Both the position numbers and the translations under genes were made by a program. Below are positions 44,689-53,709 of a DNA stretch of 56,349 bases, piece by piece (positions within the stretch are counted from its first letter, which is position 1; each line of letters opens with the position of its first letter). The notes under the pieces are model-generated. The model was not told the origin of the DNA. It saw only the letters and a list, made by a program, of their open reading frames with translations, and did not search any database. The stretch is from NCBI GenBank assembly GCA_035545535.1, contig DASZYF010000112.1, positions 1 to 56,349 of the forward strand, written 5' to 3'. This stretch comes from DASZYF01 sp035545535 (GTDB lineage: Bacteria > Actinomycetota > Actinomycetes > Mycobacteriales > CAJCIY01).

Positions 44689-44749
44689 GCGACGAGCGTA
44701 GGTGGAGCAGCACCGGGGCCGCCCGACAGAGCCTCGATAGCCTCCGGTC

Positions 44750-45334
44750 GTGACCACCGCAGACGCATCCCGGGAAGAGCTGTCGCAGCAGGTCGCTGCC
44801 CTGATCCTGCGCCGCGGGTACGAACGGCGCGAGGAGCCCTTCACGCTCGCCAGCGGCGGCACGTCGCACGACTACATCGACGGGAAGTTCTCGGTCGACA
44901 GCGGTGCGGCGCTGCAGCTGGTGAGCCGGGCGATCGTGGCGGTCGCACAGGAGCTGGGGATCGAGTTCGACGCGGTCGGTGGGCTGACGATGGGGGCCGA
45001 CTGCTTCGCGCACGGCGTCTCGATCGTGAGCGGGTGCCGTTGGTTCTCCGTGCGCAAGGAGCCCAAGGGCCGCGGGCGCGAGCAGTGGATCGAGGGGACC
45101 CGCCTCGGCCCCGGTGACCGCGTGCTGCTCGTCGACGACGTCATCACCACCGGTGGCTCGACGCTGAAGGCGCTGGACAAGGTCGTCGAGACCGGTGCGA
45201 CGGTCGTCGGCGCGGTGCCGATGGCCGATCGTGGCGACACCGCCGCGCCGGCGTTCGCCGACCGCGGCGTCGCCTACGGCGCGGTCGTGACGTACAAGGA
45301 CCTCGGGATCGAGCCGGTCGTCCCGGTCGCCTGA
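44750..45334 (+). CDS. Orotate phosphoribosyltransferase-like protein
   Basis: Type I phosphoribosyltransferase of 194 residues with the PRPP loop VLLVDDVITTGGST (125-138) and an N-terminal FTLASGGTSHDYIDGK segment like that of PyrE. It could be OPRTase itself or a purine/pyrimidine salvage paralogue. No other pyrimidine gene is nearby. In a futalosine locus a nucleobase-salvage enzyme is plausible, since the pathway releases adenine or hypoxanthine, but that link is speculation. The GTG start is 61 bp from the divergent reductase. Confidence 0.8.
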   Translation: MTTADASREELSQQVAALILRRGYERREEPFTLASGGTSHDYIDGKFSVDSGAALQLVSRAIVAVAQELGIEFDAVGGLTMGADCFAHGVSIVSGCRWFSVRKEPKGRGREQWIEGTRLGPGDRVLLVDDVITTGGSTLKALDKVVETGATVVGAVPMADRGDTAAPAFADRGVAYGAVVTYKDLGIEPVVPVA

Positions 45335-45355
45335 GGGCCTCGGCTTCCCGACGGC

Positions 45356-46054
45356 TCAGGCGGGCTTGGTGGCGCTGTGCAGCGCCACCGCGCCGCCGCC
45401 GAGCATCGACCACGTCACGGACGACCAGCCGGCGGCGGTGATGATGCCCGCGAGCTGCGGAGGCTCGGGCCAGGCCAGCGATGACTCGGCGAGGTAGGTG
45501 TACGCCGCCGCGTCGGAGCTGACCGCGCGGGCGAGCAGCGGCATCCCGCGGCGCATCCAGAACGCATGGCCCATCCGCAGGACGCGGTTGGCGGGCCGGC
45601 TCACCTCGCACACGACGAGCCGGCCGCCGGGGCGGGTGACCCGCGCGAGCTCGCGCAGGCACCCGTCGGTGTCGACCACGTTGCGCAGCCCGAACGAGAT
45701 CGTCACCGCGTCGAAGCGACCCGACGCGAACGGCAGCGCGAGTCCGTCCCCCGCGACCAGCGGCAGCCGCACCCCGCGCGCCCGGCCGGCGCGGAGCATC
45801 CCCAGCGAGAAGTCGGCGCCGATGGCGGTGACGCCCGGCCGCGCGAACGCCACCGTGGACGTGGCGGTGCCCGCGGCGAGGTCGAGCACGCTCTCACCGC
45901 TGCGCAGCGCGAGCTGCGCGGCGACCTGGCGACGCCAGCGCTTCTCCATGCCGAACGTCATCAGCGCGTTCGTGCGGTCGTAGCCGGGCGCGACCTCGTC
46001 GAACATCGCCGCGACCTCGGCCGGCCGCTTCTCCATCGATGCGCGTGCGCTCAT
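45356..46054 (-). CDS. menG: Demethylmenaquinone methyltransferase
   Basis: SAM-dependent methyltransferase of the UbiE/MenG family catalysing the last step of menaquinone synthesis. 232 residues. FDEVAPGYDRTNALMTFGMEKRWR near the N-terminus is the family signature, shown here in part. The SAM motif is VLDLAAGTA (56-64), with ISFGLRNVVD further on. The ATG overlaps the upstream deaminase stop (ATGA). It ends convergent with the phosphoribosyltransferase, 21 bp apart. Confidence 0.92.
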   Translation of the reverse strand: MSARASMEKRPAEVAAMFDEVAPGYDRTNALMTFGMEKRWRRQVAAQLALRSGESVLDLAAGTATSTVAFARPGVTAIGADFSLGMLRAGRARGVRLPLVAGDGLALPFASGRFDAVTISFGLRNVVDTDGCLRELARVTRPGGRLVVCEVSRPANRVLRMGHAFWMRRGMPLLARAVSSDAAAYTYLAESSLAWPEPPQLAGIITAAGWSSVTWSMLGGGAVALHSATKPA

Positions 46055-46998
46055 CGCAACCTCTCCATGACCATCGGGTCGAGCACCCCTGCGAGCGCAC
46101 CGTCGTGCAGGTCCTGCTCGGCGACGCCGATGGCGGCAGCGTGCTCGTGCTCGCGCGCGATGTCGGTGCCGAACATCGCCGGGTCGTCGGTGGACAGCGA
46201 GCAACGCACACCGGCCGCGACGAGCGCGGGCAGGGGGTGCTCGGAGTACGACGCGACGGCACCGAGCAGCACGTTCGACGTCAGCGCGACGTCGAGGACC
46301 GTGCCGCGGGCGACGAGCTCGCGCACGACGCCTGCGTCAGCGGCGGCGGCGATGCCGTGCCGGATGCGCGGCGGGTCGAGCAGCTCGAGCGCCTCCACGA
46401 CCGCGGCCGCGTCGGTGTGCTCCCCGGCGTGCGGCACCGGGAGCACACCGCCGTCGCGCGCGATCGCGAACGCCTCGACGTAGTCCGCCAGCGGCGCCGC
46501 CGGCTCGTGCCCGCCGATGCCGAGGCCCACGACCCCGCGCTCGCGGTAGCGCACCGACCACTCCGCCGTCGCGCGCGCGAGCTCGCGCGTCACTCCCCGG
46601 TACAGGTCGGGCGTGAGGCGCACGGTCACGCCGTGCTCCTCGAATGCCGCCTGCGCACCGTCGCAGTAGCCGTCGAACAGCTCGTCCCACCGCGCGCCCC
46701 GCTCAACGCGCTCGGGCGGGCTGAAGATGCCTTCGACGTACACGACGCCGAGCGGCGCGACGGCGGCTGCGTACGCGAGGACGACGTCGCGGTAGTCCTC
46801 GTAGCCCTGCAGCGCGTTGGTGGTGAGCAGCCAGGTCCGCAGGAACGAGCGGAAGTCGGTGAAGCGGTACTGCTCCTCGAGGTCGTCCGGCAGCGGGTAG
46901 TCGTGCCGTGCGGCGATGCGGCGCAACGTGTCGGGGGCGACCGTGCCCTCGAGGTGCACGTGCAGCTCGCGGCGCGGCAGCGCCGGCGCCGGCGTCAC
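46051..46998 (-). CDS. Adenosine deaminase family protein, probable aminodeoxyfutalosine deaminase
   Basis: Zinc amidohydrolase of 315 residues. Metal and catalytic residues are His13 and His15 (HVHLEG), His190 and Glu193 (PHAGEHTD), His214 (RIRHG) and Asp271 (STDDP). By family alone it could be adenosine deaminase. Placement directly between mqnC and menG argues for deamination of 6-amino-6-deoxyfutalosine in the futalosine pathway, as done by homologues in Streptomyces. It is one base from the mqnC stop. Confidence 0.82.
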   Translation of the reverse strand: MTPAPALPRRELHVHLEGTVAPDTLRRIAARHDYPLPDDLEEQYRFTDFRSFLRTWLLTTNALQGYEDYRDVVLAYAAAVAPLGVVYVEGIFSPPERVERGARWDELFDGYCDGAQAAFEEHGVTVRLTPDLYRGVTRELARATAEWSVRYRERGVVGLGIGGHEPAAPLADYVEAFAIARDGGVLPVPHAGEHTDAAAVVEALELLDPPRIRHGIAAAADAGVVRELVARGTVLDVALTSNVLLGAVASYSEHPLPALVAAGVRCSLSTDDPAMFGTDIAREHEHAAAIGVAEQDLHDGALAGVLDPMVMERLR

Positions 46999-46999
46999 G

Positions 47000-48163
47000 T
47001 CAGGCCGGCATCAGCGTCAGCGCGGTCGAGGAGACGTGCGAGTGCACGCGGGCGTCGACCGGGTCGTCGGCCGGTGTGCGGTGGATCGCGAGCAGCTCGT
47101 ACAGCGTGTTGCGCTGCGCGGGGATGCGGCCCGCGGTGCGGATGAGGTGGATCATCTCGGCGAGGCTCCAGCGGTGCTTCGCGCCCGCGGCCGAGACGAC
47201 GTTCTCCTCGAGCATCACCGAGCCGAGGTCGTCCGCGCCCATGTGCAGCGTGAGCTGACCGACCTCCTTGCCGACGGTGAGCTGCGAGCCCTGCAGGTGC
47301 TCGACGTTGTCGAAGAACAGCCGCGCGACCGCGACCAGCCGGAGGTACTCGACCGCACTTGCCTGCGTGCGGCCCTTGAGGTGGTTGTTCTCGGGCTGGT
47401 AGGTCCACGGGATGAACGAGCGGAACCCTCCGGTGCGGTCCTGCACGTCGCGCACGAGCCGCAGGTGCTCGATGCGCTCGGCCGCCGTCTCACCGGTGCC
47501 CATCATGAACGTGGCCGTCGACTCGACACCGAGGCGGTGCGCCGTCTCCATGACGTCGAGCCACACATGGCCGGGCTCCTTCAGCGGCGCGATCGCGTGC
47601 CGCGGGCGTTCGGTGAGGATCTCGGCGCCCGCGCCGGCGAACGATGCCAGGCCGGCGTCGCGCAGCCGCGTGATGACCTCTTCGAACGACAGCCCCGAGA
47701 CCTTGGAGATGTGCACGACCTCGCTGCCGCCGAGCGAGTGCAGTGCGAGCTGCGGGTAGGCCTGCTTGATCGCCGACAGCGTCGCCTCGTACCACTCGAT
47801 GCCGATCTCCGGCGAGTGCCCGCCCTGGAGCATGATCTGCGTCGCGCCCAGGTCGACGGCTTCACGGCAGCGCTCGAGGATGTCGTCGAGGTCGCGCGTC
47901 CAGCCCTCCTTGTGACCGGGCGCGCGGTAGAACGCGCAGAACTTGCACGCGGTGACGCAGACGTTCGTGTAGTTGATGTTGCGGTCGATGAGGTAGGTCG
48001 CGATGTCGGCCCGCTCGCCGGTGAAGCGGCGGCGGCGCGCGGCGTCGGCCGCCTGCCCGAGCGCGTGGAACGGCGCGTCGGTGTAGAGGAGCAGCGCCTC
48101 CTCGGCGCTGATGCGGCCGCCGTCAGCGGCCCGCTCCAGCAGCGACGAGGTCGAGGCGGTCAC
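47000..48163 (-). CDS. mqnC: Cyclic dehypoxanthinyl futalosine synthase
   Basis: Radical SAM enzyme that cyclises dehypoxanthinyl futalosine in menaquinone synthesis. 387 residues. Cluster cysteines are Cys69, Cys73 and Cys76 (CVTACKFCAF), followed by IMLQGGHSPEIGIEWYE, AGAGAEILTERPR and FIPWTYQPENN, all typical of MqnC. It is the first gene of the mqnC-deaminase-menG operon. Confidence 0.94.
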   Translation of the reverse strand: MTASTSSLLERAADGGRISAEEALLLYTDAPFHALGQAADAARRRRFTGERADIATYLIDRNINYTNVCVTACKFCAFYRAPGHKEGWTRDLDDILERCREAVDLGATQIMLQGGHSPEIGIEWYEATLSAIKQAYPQLALHSLGGSEVVHISKVSGLSFEEVITRLRDAGLASFAGAGAEILTERPRHAIAPLKEPGHVWLDVMETAHRLGVESTATFMMGTGETAAERIEHLRLVRDVQDRTGGFRSFIPWTYQPENNHLKGRTQASAVEYLRLVAVARLFFDNVEHLQGSQLTVGKEVGQLTLHMGADDLGSVMLEENVVSAAGAKHRWSLAEMIHLIRTAGRIPAQRNTLYELLAIHRTPADDPVDARVHSHVSSTALTLMPA

Positions 48164-48200
48164 GGCACCGAGCCTAGGCCGGGCCGCCGCGACCCACCCG

Positions 48201-50927
48201 TCAGGAGCCGGCCACCGCCGCGCCGTCGAGCCGCACGGTGCCCGAGAGCACCTTGAGGCCGACGGTGTGCCTGCCCGCCGTCTTGGCCTTCACCGTGAGG
48301 GCGACCACCCACCGGGTGCCGGCCGCCTTGAGGTTCGCCGTGCGGACCCGCTTGCCGTCAAGCAGCACCGCGATCGACCCCGGAGCCTTGCTCTCGTCGA
48401 CGAGCAGGGTGAACGTGCGGCCGGTCATCGCGAACTGCGCGGTGGCACCGGTCTTCCCGCTGCGGAACGAGCCGCCGTAGGCGTTGGCGGCGCGGTGCGA
48501 GCTCCAGCCGGGCGAGCGCTTCGCCGAGCTGTCGTCGTAGGGCATCGCGTACGACGCGTAGATCGGCGGCGAGACGTTGCCCGCCGCGTCGACGGCGCGC
48601 ACTCCCAGTGTGTAGGTCTGGCCCGGCTTGCCGGTCAGCGTGAGCGACGTGCTGGCGGACGGCAGCACCGCGATCCTGTCGATGCTCGACGAGCCGTGCG
48701 TCACGGCGATGTCCCACGACGAGACGCCGCTGTCCGGGAACGGGTCGAAGCCCGACCACGTCGCGGTGAGCGTCCGCGAGCCGCCGGGACCGCGGGTGAG
48801 GATCGCGCCGGACACCACGGGGGGCGTGGTGTCGCTCGCTCCGCTGCCGCCGCCACTGGCCACGGGCGACGGCGACGGCGAGTAGATGACCGTCGGCGAC
48901 GGCGAGGCGACGGGCGACGCGGAGAAGGCGATCGTGGGCGACGGGCTCGGCGACGGGCTCACCGTGGTGGACGCGACCGGCGACGGGCTGGGGCTCGCCG
49001 ACGGCGACGGGCTCGGCGACGGGCTGATGCTCGTCGTGACGACCGGCGAAGGGCTCGGCGACACCGTCGTGGTCAGGACCGGCGACGGGCTCGGCGAGGG
49101 GCTGACCGTGGTGGTCACGACCGGCGAGGGGCTGGGCGACGGCGAGACGGTGGTCGTCACCACGGGCGAGGGCGACGGGCTCGGCGACGGCGAGACCGAC
49201 TTCGACGGCGACGGGCTCGGCGACGGGCTGATCGACACCGAGACGCTGACCGACGGCGACACGGACTTCGACGGCGACGCGCTGGCCGACGGGGAAGGGC
49301 TGGCCGACGGGGACGGGCTCGGCGAGGACGTCGCCGCCGGTCCCGTGGTGGGCGTGCACGTCGCGTCCGAGAACAACGTGCTGTCGAGCACGTTCCACTT
49401 CGGGGTGCCGAGACCGGTCACGAGGTCGTAGCCCGCGCCCGGCGCCCAGCCGGCCGACGACGACGGGTTGTCGCGGGCCACGACGTCGATGGTCCCCGAC
49501 GCCGTGCCGTACACCGCCGAGTGCACGTCGCCGAGGCCGACGTTGCAGCCGTGCGCCTGCACCATGTTCGTGATCATCGCGGCGCCGAGCGGCGACGCGA
49601 GGCTGGTGCCACCCCCGTAGTACCAGCTGCCGTCGGTGTAGTAGACGGGCGTGCCGCTGTTGGGCGACGCGTCGAGCGCGATGTCCGGCACCTCGCGGAA
49701 CGAGCCGCTGATGCCCTTGGTGGTCTGGTACGACGGGATGCTGATCTTCGCGGAGGTGCCGCCGCCGCTCGCGCCGTAGGAGTCGTCCCACGCGGTGTCG
49801 GGCGCCGGCGTCGACGACCCGTTGCCGTGGTACGTGCCGCCCATCGCCATCACGTACTGCGAGGTCGACGGCCAGCTCGGCAGCGTGGTGCTGCCGGAGC
49901 AGATCTTCCCGCTGTCGCCGGTGGAGTTGAAGATCGTCACGCCGGCCGCGTTGAGCGCCTGGAACAGCGTGTTCTCGCTGTTCACGAAGCTCGTGCCGTA
50001 GCCGTTCTCGCAGGCGCCCCACGACATCGTCGCCGCGACGATCGGGTAGCCCGCGGTGACATCGGACAGGATCTGGTTGAACGCGTCGTACTCACCGGTG
50101 CCGGTGTTGGGCGCAAAGTAGACGCGCTGCCGCGCGTAGGGAGCCGCCGAGAGCACGGACTCCGAGTCCATCGCGACCTCGAAGTCGTTGCCGCCGTCCG
50201 ACGCGGTGTAGGCCTCCGAGCGCCCGTCGACGGAGATCGCCGTGTACTGACCGTCGGTGAGCGGGTTGCCGTAGCTCGCCCCCATGACGTTGCTCGCGTA
50301 CGTCGTGAGCACGGAGCTCGTCCAGCCGGAGAACTGCACGATCGCGACCACCGGTGTGGTGCTGTCGAACGTCGGCTGCGACGACGGGTAGACGTTGCCG
50401 TGCGGCAGCACCGAGCCGTACGCGGTGTCGAGGTCCTTCGTGGACTCCGCGACCGTCGCCGGGTCAGCGGCGCGGTGGTGGGTCGCGCGGTCGTCGGAGG
50501 GGTCGAGGGCGAGCGCGACCGTCGGTGCGAGCTGCTGCGGCAGCGTCAGGACCGATCCGAGCCCCGCCTTCGAGTAGTGGCCGAAGAGCTGGTCGACGGT
50601 CGCGGCCGGGCCGTCGACCCGCATCGTGATGCCGTTGTCGGACAGGACGCGCAGGCCGAGCCGGCCGGCTTCCTTGCGCGCGCTCGACCGGGTCGCGCCC
50701 GGGGCCAGCAGGCCCTGCAGCCTCTGGGTGCGCTCCTGCGCACTGATGAGCGCCGGGATGTGCTCCGCGACGGGCCGCTTGAGCGCCAGCACCACCGTGC
50801 GCCGCGGCCCGGTGGGGCCGGCGGTCGCCGGCGACCCGGTGGTGACCAGGACCCCGGCCGCCACGACGGCCGCCGTGAACATCGTCGTCGCGGCCGCCAG
50901 CACCTGCGAGCGACCGAAGGTGCTCAT
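48201..50927 (-). CDS. Secreted S53 (sedolisin/kumamolisin-type) serine-carboxyl peptidase with Ser-Pro linker
   Basis: 908 residues. A signal peptide (hydrophobic core about 9-29, cleavage near AGPTG) is followed by the inhibitory prodomain (about 40-165), then the peptidase (about 190-520). Catalytic Glu250 and Asp254, oxyanion Asp338 (STGDSG) and nucleophile Ser442 (GGTSLASP) are present, plus the calcium-site segment GYDLVTGLG. A Ser-Pro repeat linker (534-690) leads to an Fn3-like domain (about 698-795) and a C-terminal beta-sandwich-like domain (about 805-908). Such enzymes act extracellularly, usually at acidic pH. Convergent or divergent neighbours give no functional hint. Confidence 0.92.
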   Translation of the reverse strand: MSTFGRSQVLAAATTMFTAAVVAAGVLVTTGSPATAGPTGPRRTVVLALKRPVAEHIPALISAQERTQRLQGLLAPGATRSSARKEAGRLGLRVLSDNGITMRVDGPAATVDQLFGHYSKAGLGSVLTLPQQLAPTVALALDPSDDRATHHRAADPATVAESTKDLDTAYGSVLPHGNVYPSSQPTFDSTTPVVAIVQFSGWTSSVLTTYASNVMGASYGNPLTDGQYTAISVDGRSEAYTASDGGNDFEVAMDSESVLSAAPYARQRVYFAPNTGTGEYDAFNQILSDVTAGYPIVAATMSWGACENGYGTSFVNSENTLFQALNAAGVTIFNSTGDSGKICSGSTTLPSWPSTSQYVMAMGGTYHGNGSSTPAPDTAWDDSYGASGGGTSAKISIPSYQTTKGISGSFREVPDIALDASPNSGTPVYYTDGSWYYGGGTSLASPLGAAMITNMVQAHGCNVGLGDVHSAVYGTASGTIDVVARDNPSSSAGWAPGAGYDLVTGLGTPKWNVLDSTLFSDATCTPTTGPAATSSPSPSPSASPSPSASASPSKSVSPSVSVSVSISPSPSPSPSKSVSPSPSPSPSPVVTTTVSPSPSPSPVVTTTVSPSPSPSPVLTTTVSPSPSPVVTTSISPSPSPSPSASPSPSPVASTTVSPSPSPSPTIAFSASPVASPSPTVIYSPSPSPVASGGGSGASDTTPPVVSGAILTRGPGGSRTLTATWSGFDPFPDSGVSSWDIAVTHGSSSIDRIAVLPSASTSLTLTGKPGQTYTLGVRAVDAAGNVSPPIYASYAMPYDDSSAKRSPGWSSHRAANAYGGSFRSGKTGATAQFAMTGRTFTLLVDESKAPGSIAVLLDGKRVRTANLKAAGTRWVVALTVKAKTAGRHTVGLKVLSGTVRLDGAAVAGS
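48860..49328 (-). repeat. Ser-Pro-rich coding repeat (linker of the S53 peptidase)
   Basis: About 157 codons of SPSPSP runs interspersed with near-identical units such as SPSPSPSPVVTTTV (three successive copies) and related SKSV/VAST variants. The DNA is correspondingly repetitive (gacgggctcggcgacg-like units). It is in frame with both flanking domains, so length changes in multiples of three would only alter the tether. Confidence 0.9.
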
Positions 50928-50995
50928 CGACCCCCCATCGGCACATCTTCGCCCAGACCGAAGGGGGTCGGCCGCACTTCGGGCAGGCTCACCGG

Positions 50996-52720
50996 GTGCG
51001 CGGAGCCCGCCTGAGCCGCCTGAAGCCCCCTGCCCTGTTCCTCGCGCTCGCGTTCGCCCTCTACGGGCGGATGTGGGCGCAGCCCGGCCGCCGGCTCCCC
51101 GGCCGCAACATCCACGACGCGCAGCTCGACGTCTGGATGCTGGGCTGGCTCGAGCACTGCCTGGCGCACGGGATCGACCCGTTCATCACCCACACGCTCA
51201 ACGCGCCGGCGGGCATCAACCTCGCCTGGAACACCTCGCTGCCCCTGCCCGGCCTCGTGCTCTCGCCGGTGACGGCGCTCTGGGGACCGTCCGTCGCCGC
51301 GCTGCTGCTGCTCACGCTCTGCCCCGCGCTGTCGGCCACGTCGCTGTGGTGGGTGCTCACCCGGCTCGGCGTCCGCAGCCCCGCCGCGGCCGCCGGCGGC
51401 CTGCTGTACGGGTTCGGGCCCGCGCTGCTGTCGCAGTCGCTCGGCCACGCCAACCTCGGCTTCGACGTCTTCCCCCCGCTGATCCTGCTCGCGGCCCTGC
51501 GGCTGTGGCAGGGCGCGGACCCGAAGCGCGGCGGGCTGCTGCTCGGCCTAGCCTGCGCCGGCCAGCTGTACGTCGGCGAGGAGATGCTGCTCATCTCCGT
51601 GCTGTTCGGCGTCGTGCTCCTGCTCGTGCTGCTGCCCGGCCACCGCGCCGAGCTGCACGAGCGGTGGAAGCGCGTGCTGCTCGGGTCGGCGATCGGAGCC
51701 GGCAGCGCGCTGCTGCTCTGCGCGTGGCCGCTGCTCGACCAGTTCTACGGACCGCAGCAGCTGAAGGGCCAGATCTACCCGGAGGAGCTGTACTCGGCGG
51801 ACCTCCACGGGCTGGTGACGACGACGCCGCTGCAGCTGCTCCATGCGCACCGCGACGTCGCGCAGCTCGCCAAGTTCACCGACGACCTCTCCGAACCGAC
51901 CGGCTACCTCGGCCTGCCGCTGCTGCTGCTGGCGATCGGCGGGCTGATCGCGCTGCGCAAGGACCTGCGCATCCGCACGGCGCTCGTCATGGCGACGATC
52001 GCGACGGTCTTCTCGATGGGTGACGTCATCCACCGCGGCGGGAAGCCCACGCCGGCGAACGGACCATGGCACCTGCTGTCCGGCTACCCGATCCTCGAGA
52101 ACGTCCTGCCTGCGCGCCTGGCGATCTTCACGACGCTCTTCCTCGGGGCCGCCGTCGCCTTTGCGCTCGATCGCGCGTGGAGCGACGGACCGCCGTGGCG
52201 CGTCGCGGCGCCGGTGTGCGTGGTGTTCGCGTTCATCCCGCTGATCCCGTCCCTGACGACGCCGGCGTCGTTCAGCACGCCGGCGTTCTTCACCGACGGC
52301 GCGGCCGGGCGGCTCGCGCACGGCCACGGGCTGCTCGTGCTGCCCTACCCGAGCCCGGGCGTCACCGAACCGATGGTGTGGCAGGCCGAAGCCGGGATGA
52401 GCTTCACGATGCCGGGTGGCTACTTCCTCGGGCCGGACCCCAGCAACGGCAAGCCCTACGTCGGCGGCTTCCAGCGGCCGAGCTCGTCGTGGTTCACCGA
52501 CGTGACCGTCCACGGCACCGTCGCTCCGGCCGACGCGTCCCGTCGTCAGCAGCTCGCGACCGACCTGCAGGCGTGGGACACCACCGCGATCGTGCTGGGC
52601 CCGTGCCCGGAGCACGACCTGCTCCTCGGTCTCGTCACCGAGATCGTGGGACGGGCGCCGGTGGAGCAGGACGGGGTCGACGTCTGGACGGGCGTGACGC
52701 CCGGCTCGGCGCTCGGCTGA
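50996..52720 (+). CDS. Polytopic membrane protein of unknown function (possible GT-C-type glycosyltransferase)
   Basis: 574 residues from a GTG. The first span (about 11-24) is followed by a loop, GRNIHDAQLDVWMLGWLEH, whose Asp-containing sequence resembles the first-loop acidic motif of GT-C glycosyltransferases. About nine to ten further spans follow, and then a soluble C-terminal region (about 440-574) facing one side of the membrane. I do not recognise a named family. It is divergent from the S53 peptidase gene with only 68 bp between them. Confidence 0.7.
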   Translation: MRGARLSRLKPPALFLALAFALYGRMWAQPGRRLPGRNIHDAQLDVWMLGWLEHCLAHGIDPFITHTLNAPAGINLAWNTSLPLPGLVLSPVTALWGPSVAALLLLTLCPALSATSLWWVLTRLGVRSPAAAAGGLLYGFGPALLSQSLGHANLGFDVFPPLILLAALRLWQGADPKRGGLLLGLACAGQLYVGEEMLLISVLFGVVLLLVLLPGHRAELHERWKRVLLGSAIGAGSALLLCAWPLLDQFYGPQQLKGQIYPEELYSADLHGLVTTTPLQLLHAHRDVAQLAKFTDDLSEPTGYLGLPLLLLAIGGLIALRKDLRIRTALVMATIATVFSMGDVIHRGGKPTPANGPWHLLSGYPILENVLPARLAIFTTLFLGAAVAFALDRAWSDGPPWRVAAPVCVVFAFIPLIPSLTTPASFSTPAFFTDGAAGRLAHGHGLLVLPYPSPGVTEPMVWQAEAGMSFTMPGGYFLGPDPSNGKPYVGGFQRPSSSWFTDVTVHGTVAPADASRRQQLATDLQAWDTTAIVLGPCPEHDLLLGLVTEIVGRAPVEQDGVDVWTGVTPGSALG

Positions 52721-52732
52721 CGCAGCGGCCGG

Positions 52733-53590
52733 TCAGGCCGGCTTGTCGATCGCGCCCGGCACCTCGAGCACCTGCACGTCGGGGCGCGCGGGCACGGCGC
52801 CGCGCAGACCGGCCCGCCGCGCGAACTCGCGCAGCCCGGCGAGCTGACGGGGGCCGAGCGAGAAGTCGAGCGTGCGGAAGTAGTGCGCGAGGTCCGCGGC
52901 GGGCAGGTCCTCGTAGCGCGCGGCGTGCTCGGCGACGGCGTCGAGCTGACCGAGCGCGAGCGCGCGGCTGCGGAGGAACGCCGCGTGCACGTCGGCGACC
53001 TGCTGCGGGTGCGTGGCGAGGTAGTCGCGACGGGCCGCCCACACGGCGAACACCATCGGCAGTCCCGACCAGTCGCGCCACGCCGCTCCGAGGTCGGTGA
53101 GGTGCAGGCCCTTCGCCGCCGCCTCGTGCGTCGCCCGCAGCGCGGGGTCGCCGATGAGCACGGCGGCGTCGGCCTCGCGCAGCATCGGACCGAGCTCCGG
53201 GGGCATCGTCGTGTAGGTCGGCCGCACGCCGAAGCGGTCCTCGAGCAGCATCCGGGCGAGCAGCACGCTGGTGCGGCTCGTCGAGCCGAGCGCGACGTGC
53301 GCGCCGTCGAGCTGGTCCGGCGGCACCGACCCGACGATCACGCACGACAGCACCGGGCCGTCGCTGCCGACGGCGATGTCGGGCAGCAGGACGAGGTCGT
53401 CGGCGTGCTCGAGGTAGGGCACCACGCTGATGGGACCGATGTCGAGATCGCCGCGCACGAGCGCGTCGTTGAGGTGGTCCGGGGTGTCCTTCGTCAGCTC
53501 GACGTCGAGCAGCGCACCGCTGTTGACCAGGCCCCAGTACAGCGGCAGGCAGTTGAGGAACTGGATGTGCCCAACCCGAGGCCGCTCCAC
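52733..53590 (-). CDS. mqnA: Chorismate dehydratase
   Basis: First committed enzyme of the futalosine pathway, converting chorismate to 3-enolpyruvylbenzoate. 285 residues with a periplasmic-binding-protein-like fold. Characteristic segments are VGHIQFLNCLPLYWGL at the N-terminus, DIGPISVVPYLEHADD and LGSTSRTSVLLARMLL. MqnD belongs to the same fold family but has a different N-terminal signature. It lies about 4.5 kb from mqnC, separated by the S53 and membrane protein genes. Confidence 0.9.
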   Translation of the reverse strand: MERPRVGHIQFLNCLPLYWGLVNSGALLDVELTKDTPDHLNDALVRGDLDIGPISVVPYLEHADDLVLLPDIAVGSDGPVLSCVIVGSVPPDQLDGAHVALGSTSRTSVLLARMLLEDRFGVRPTYTTMPPELGPMLREADAAVLIGDPALRATHEAAAKGLHLTDLGAAWRDWSGLPMVFAVWAARRDYLATHPQQVADVHAAFLRSRALALGQLDAVAEHAARYEDLPAADLAHYFRTLDFSLGPRQLAGLREFARRAGLRGAVPARPDVQVLEVPGAIDKPA

Positions 53591-53709
53591 GAGACGACCG
53601 TACGTCGGCCCCGCCCGGCCTGCCTGCCCGGAGCGGCCGGAGAGCGCGGCGGGGTTCGGCCCGCGGCATGCTTCCGAGCAGCAGCGCGGATGAGTGACGG
53701 GAGCTCGGC

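Noticed and set aside
44750..45334. Assigning the gene symbol pyrE
   Set aside because: The fold and PRPP loop fit, but orotate specificity cannot be read from the sequence and the context is not pyrimidine synthesis.
46051..46998. Plain adenosine deaminase (add)
   Set aside because: Not excluded biochemically, but its position between mqnC and menG in a coupled operon makes the futalosine role more likely.
48860..49328. Possible CRISPR-like or minisatellite array
   Set aside because: The repeats are in-frame Ser-Pro codons within the S53 peptidase. Spacing is irregular and there are no unique spacers.
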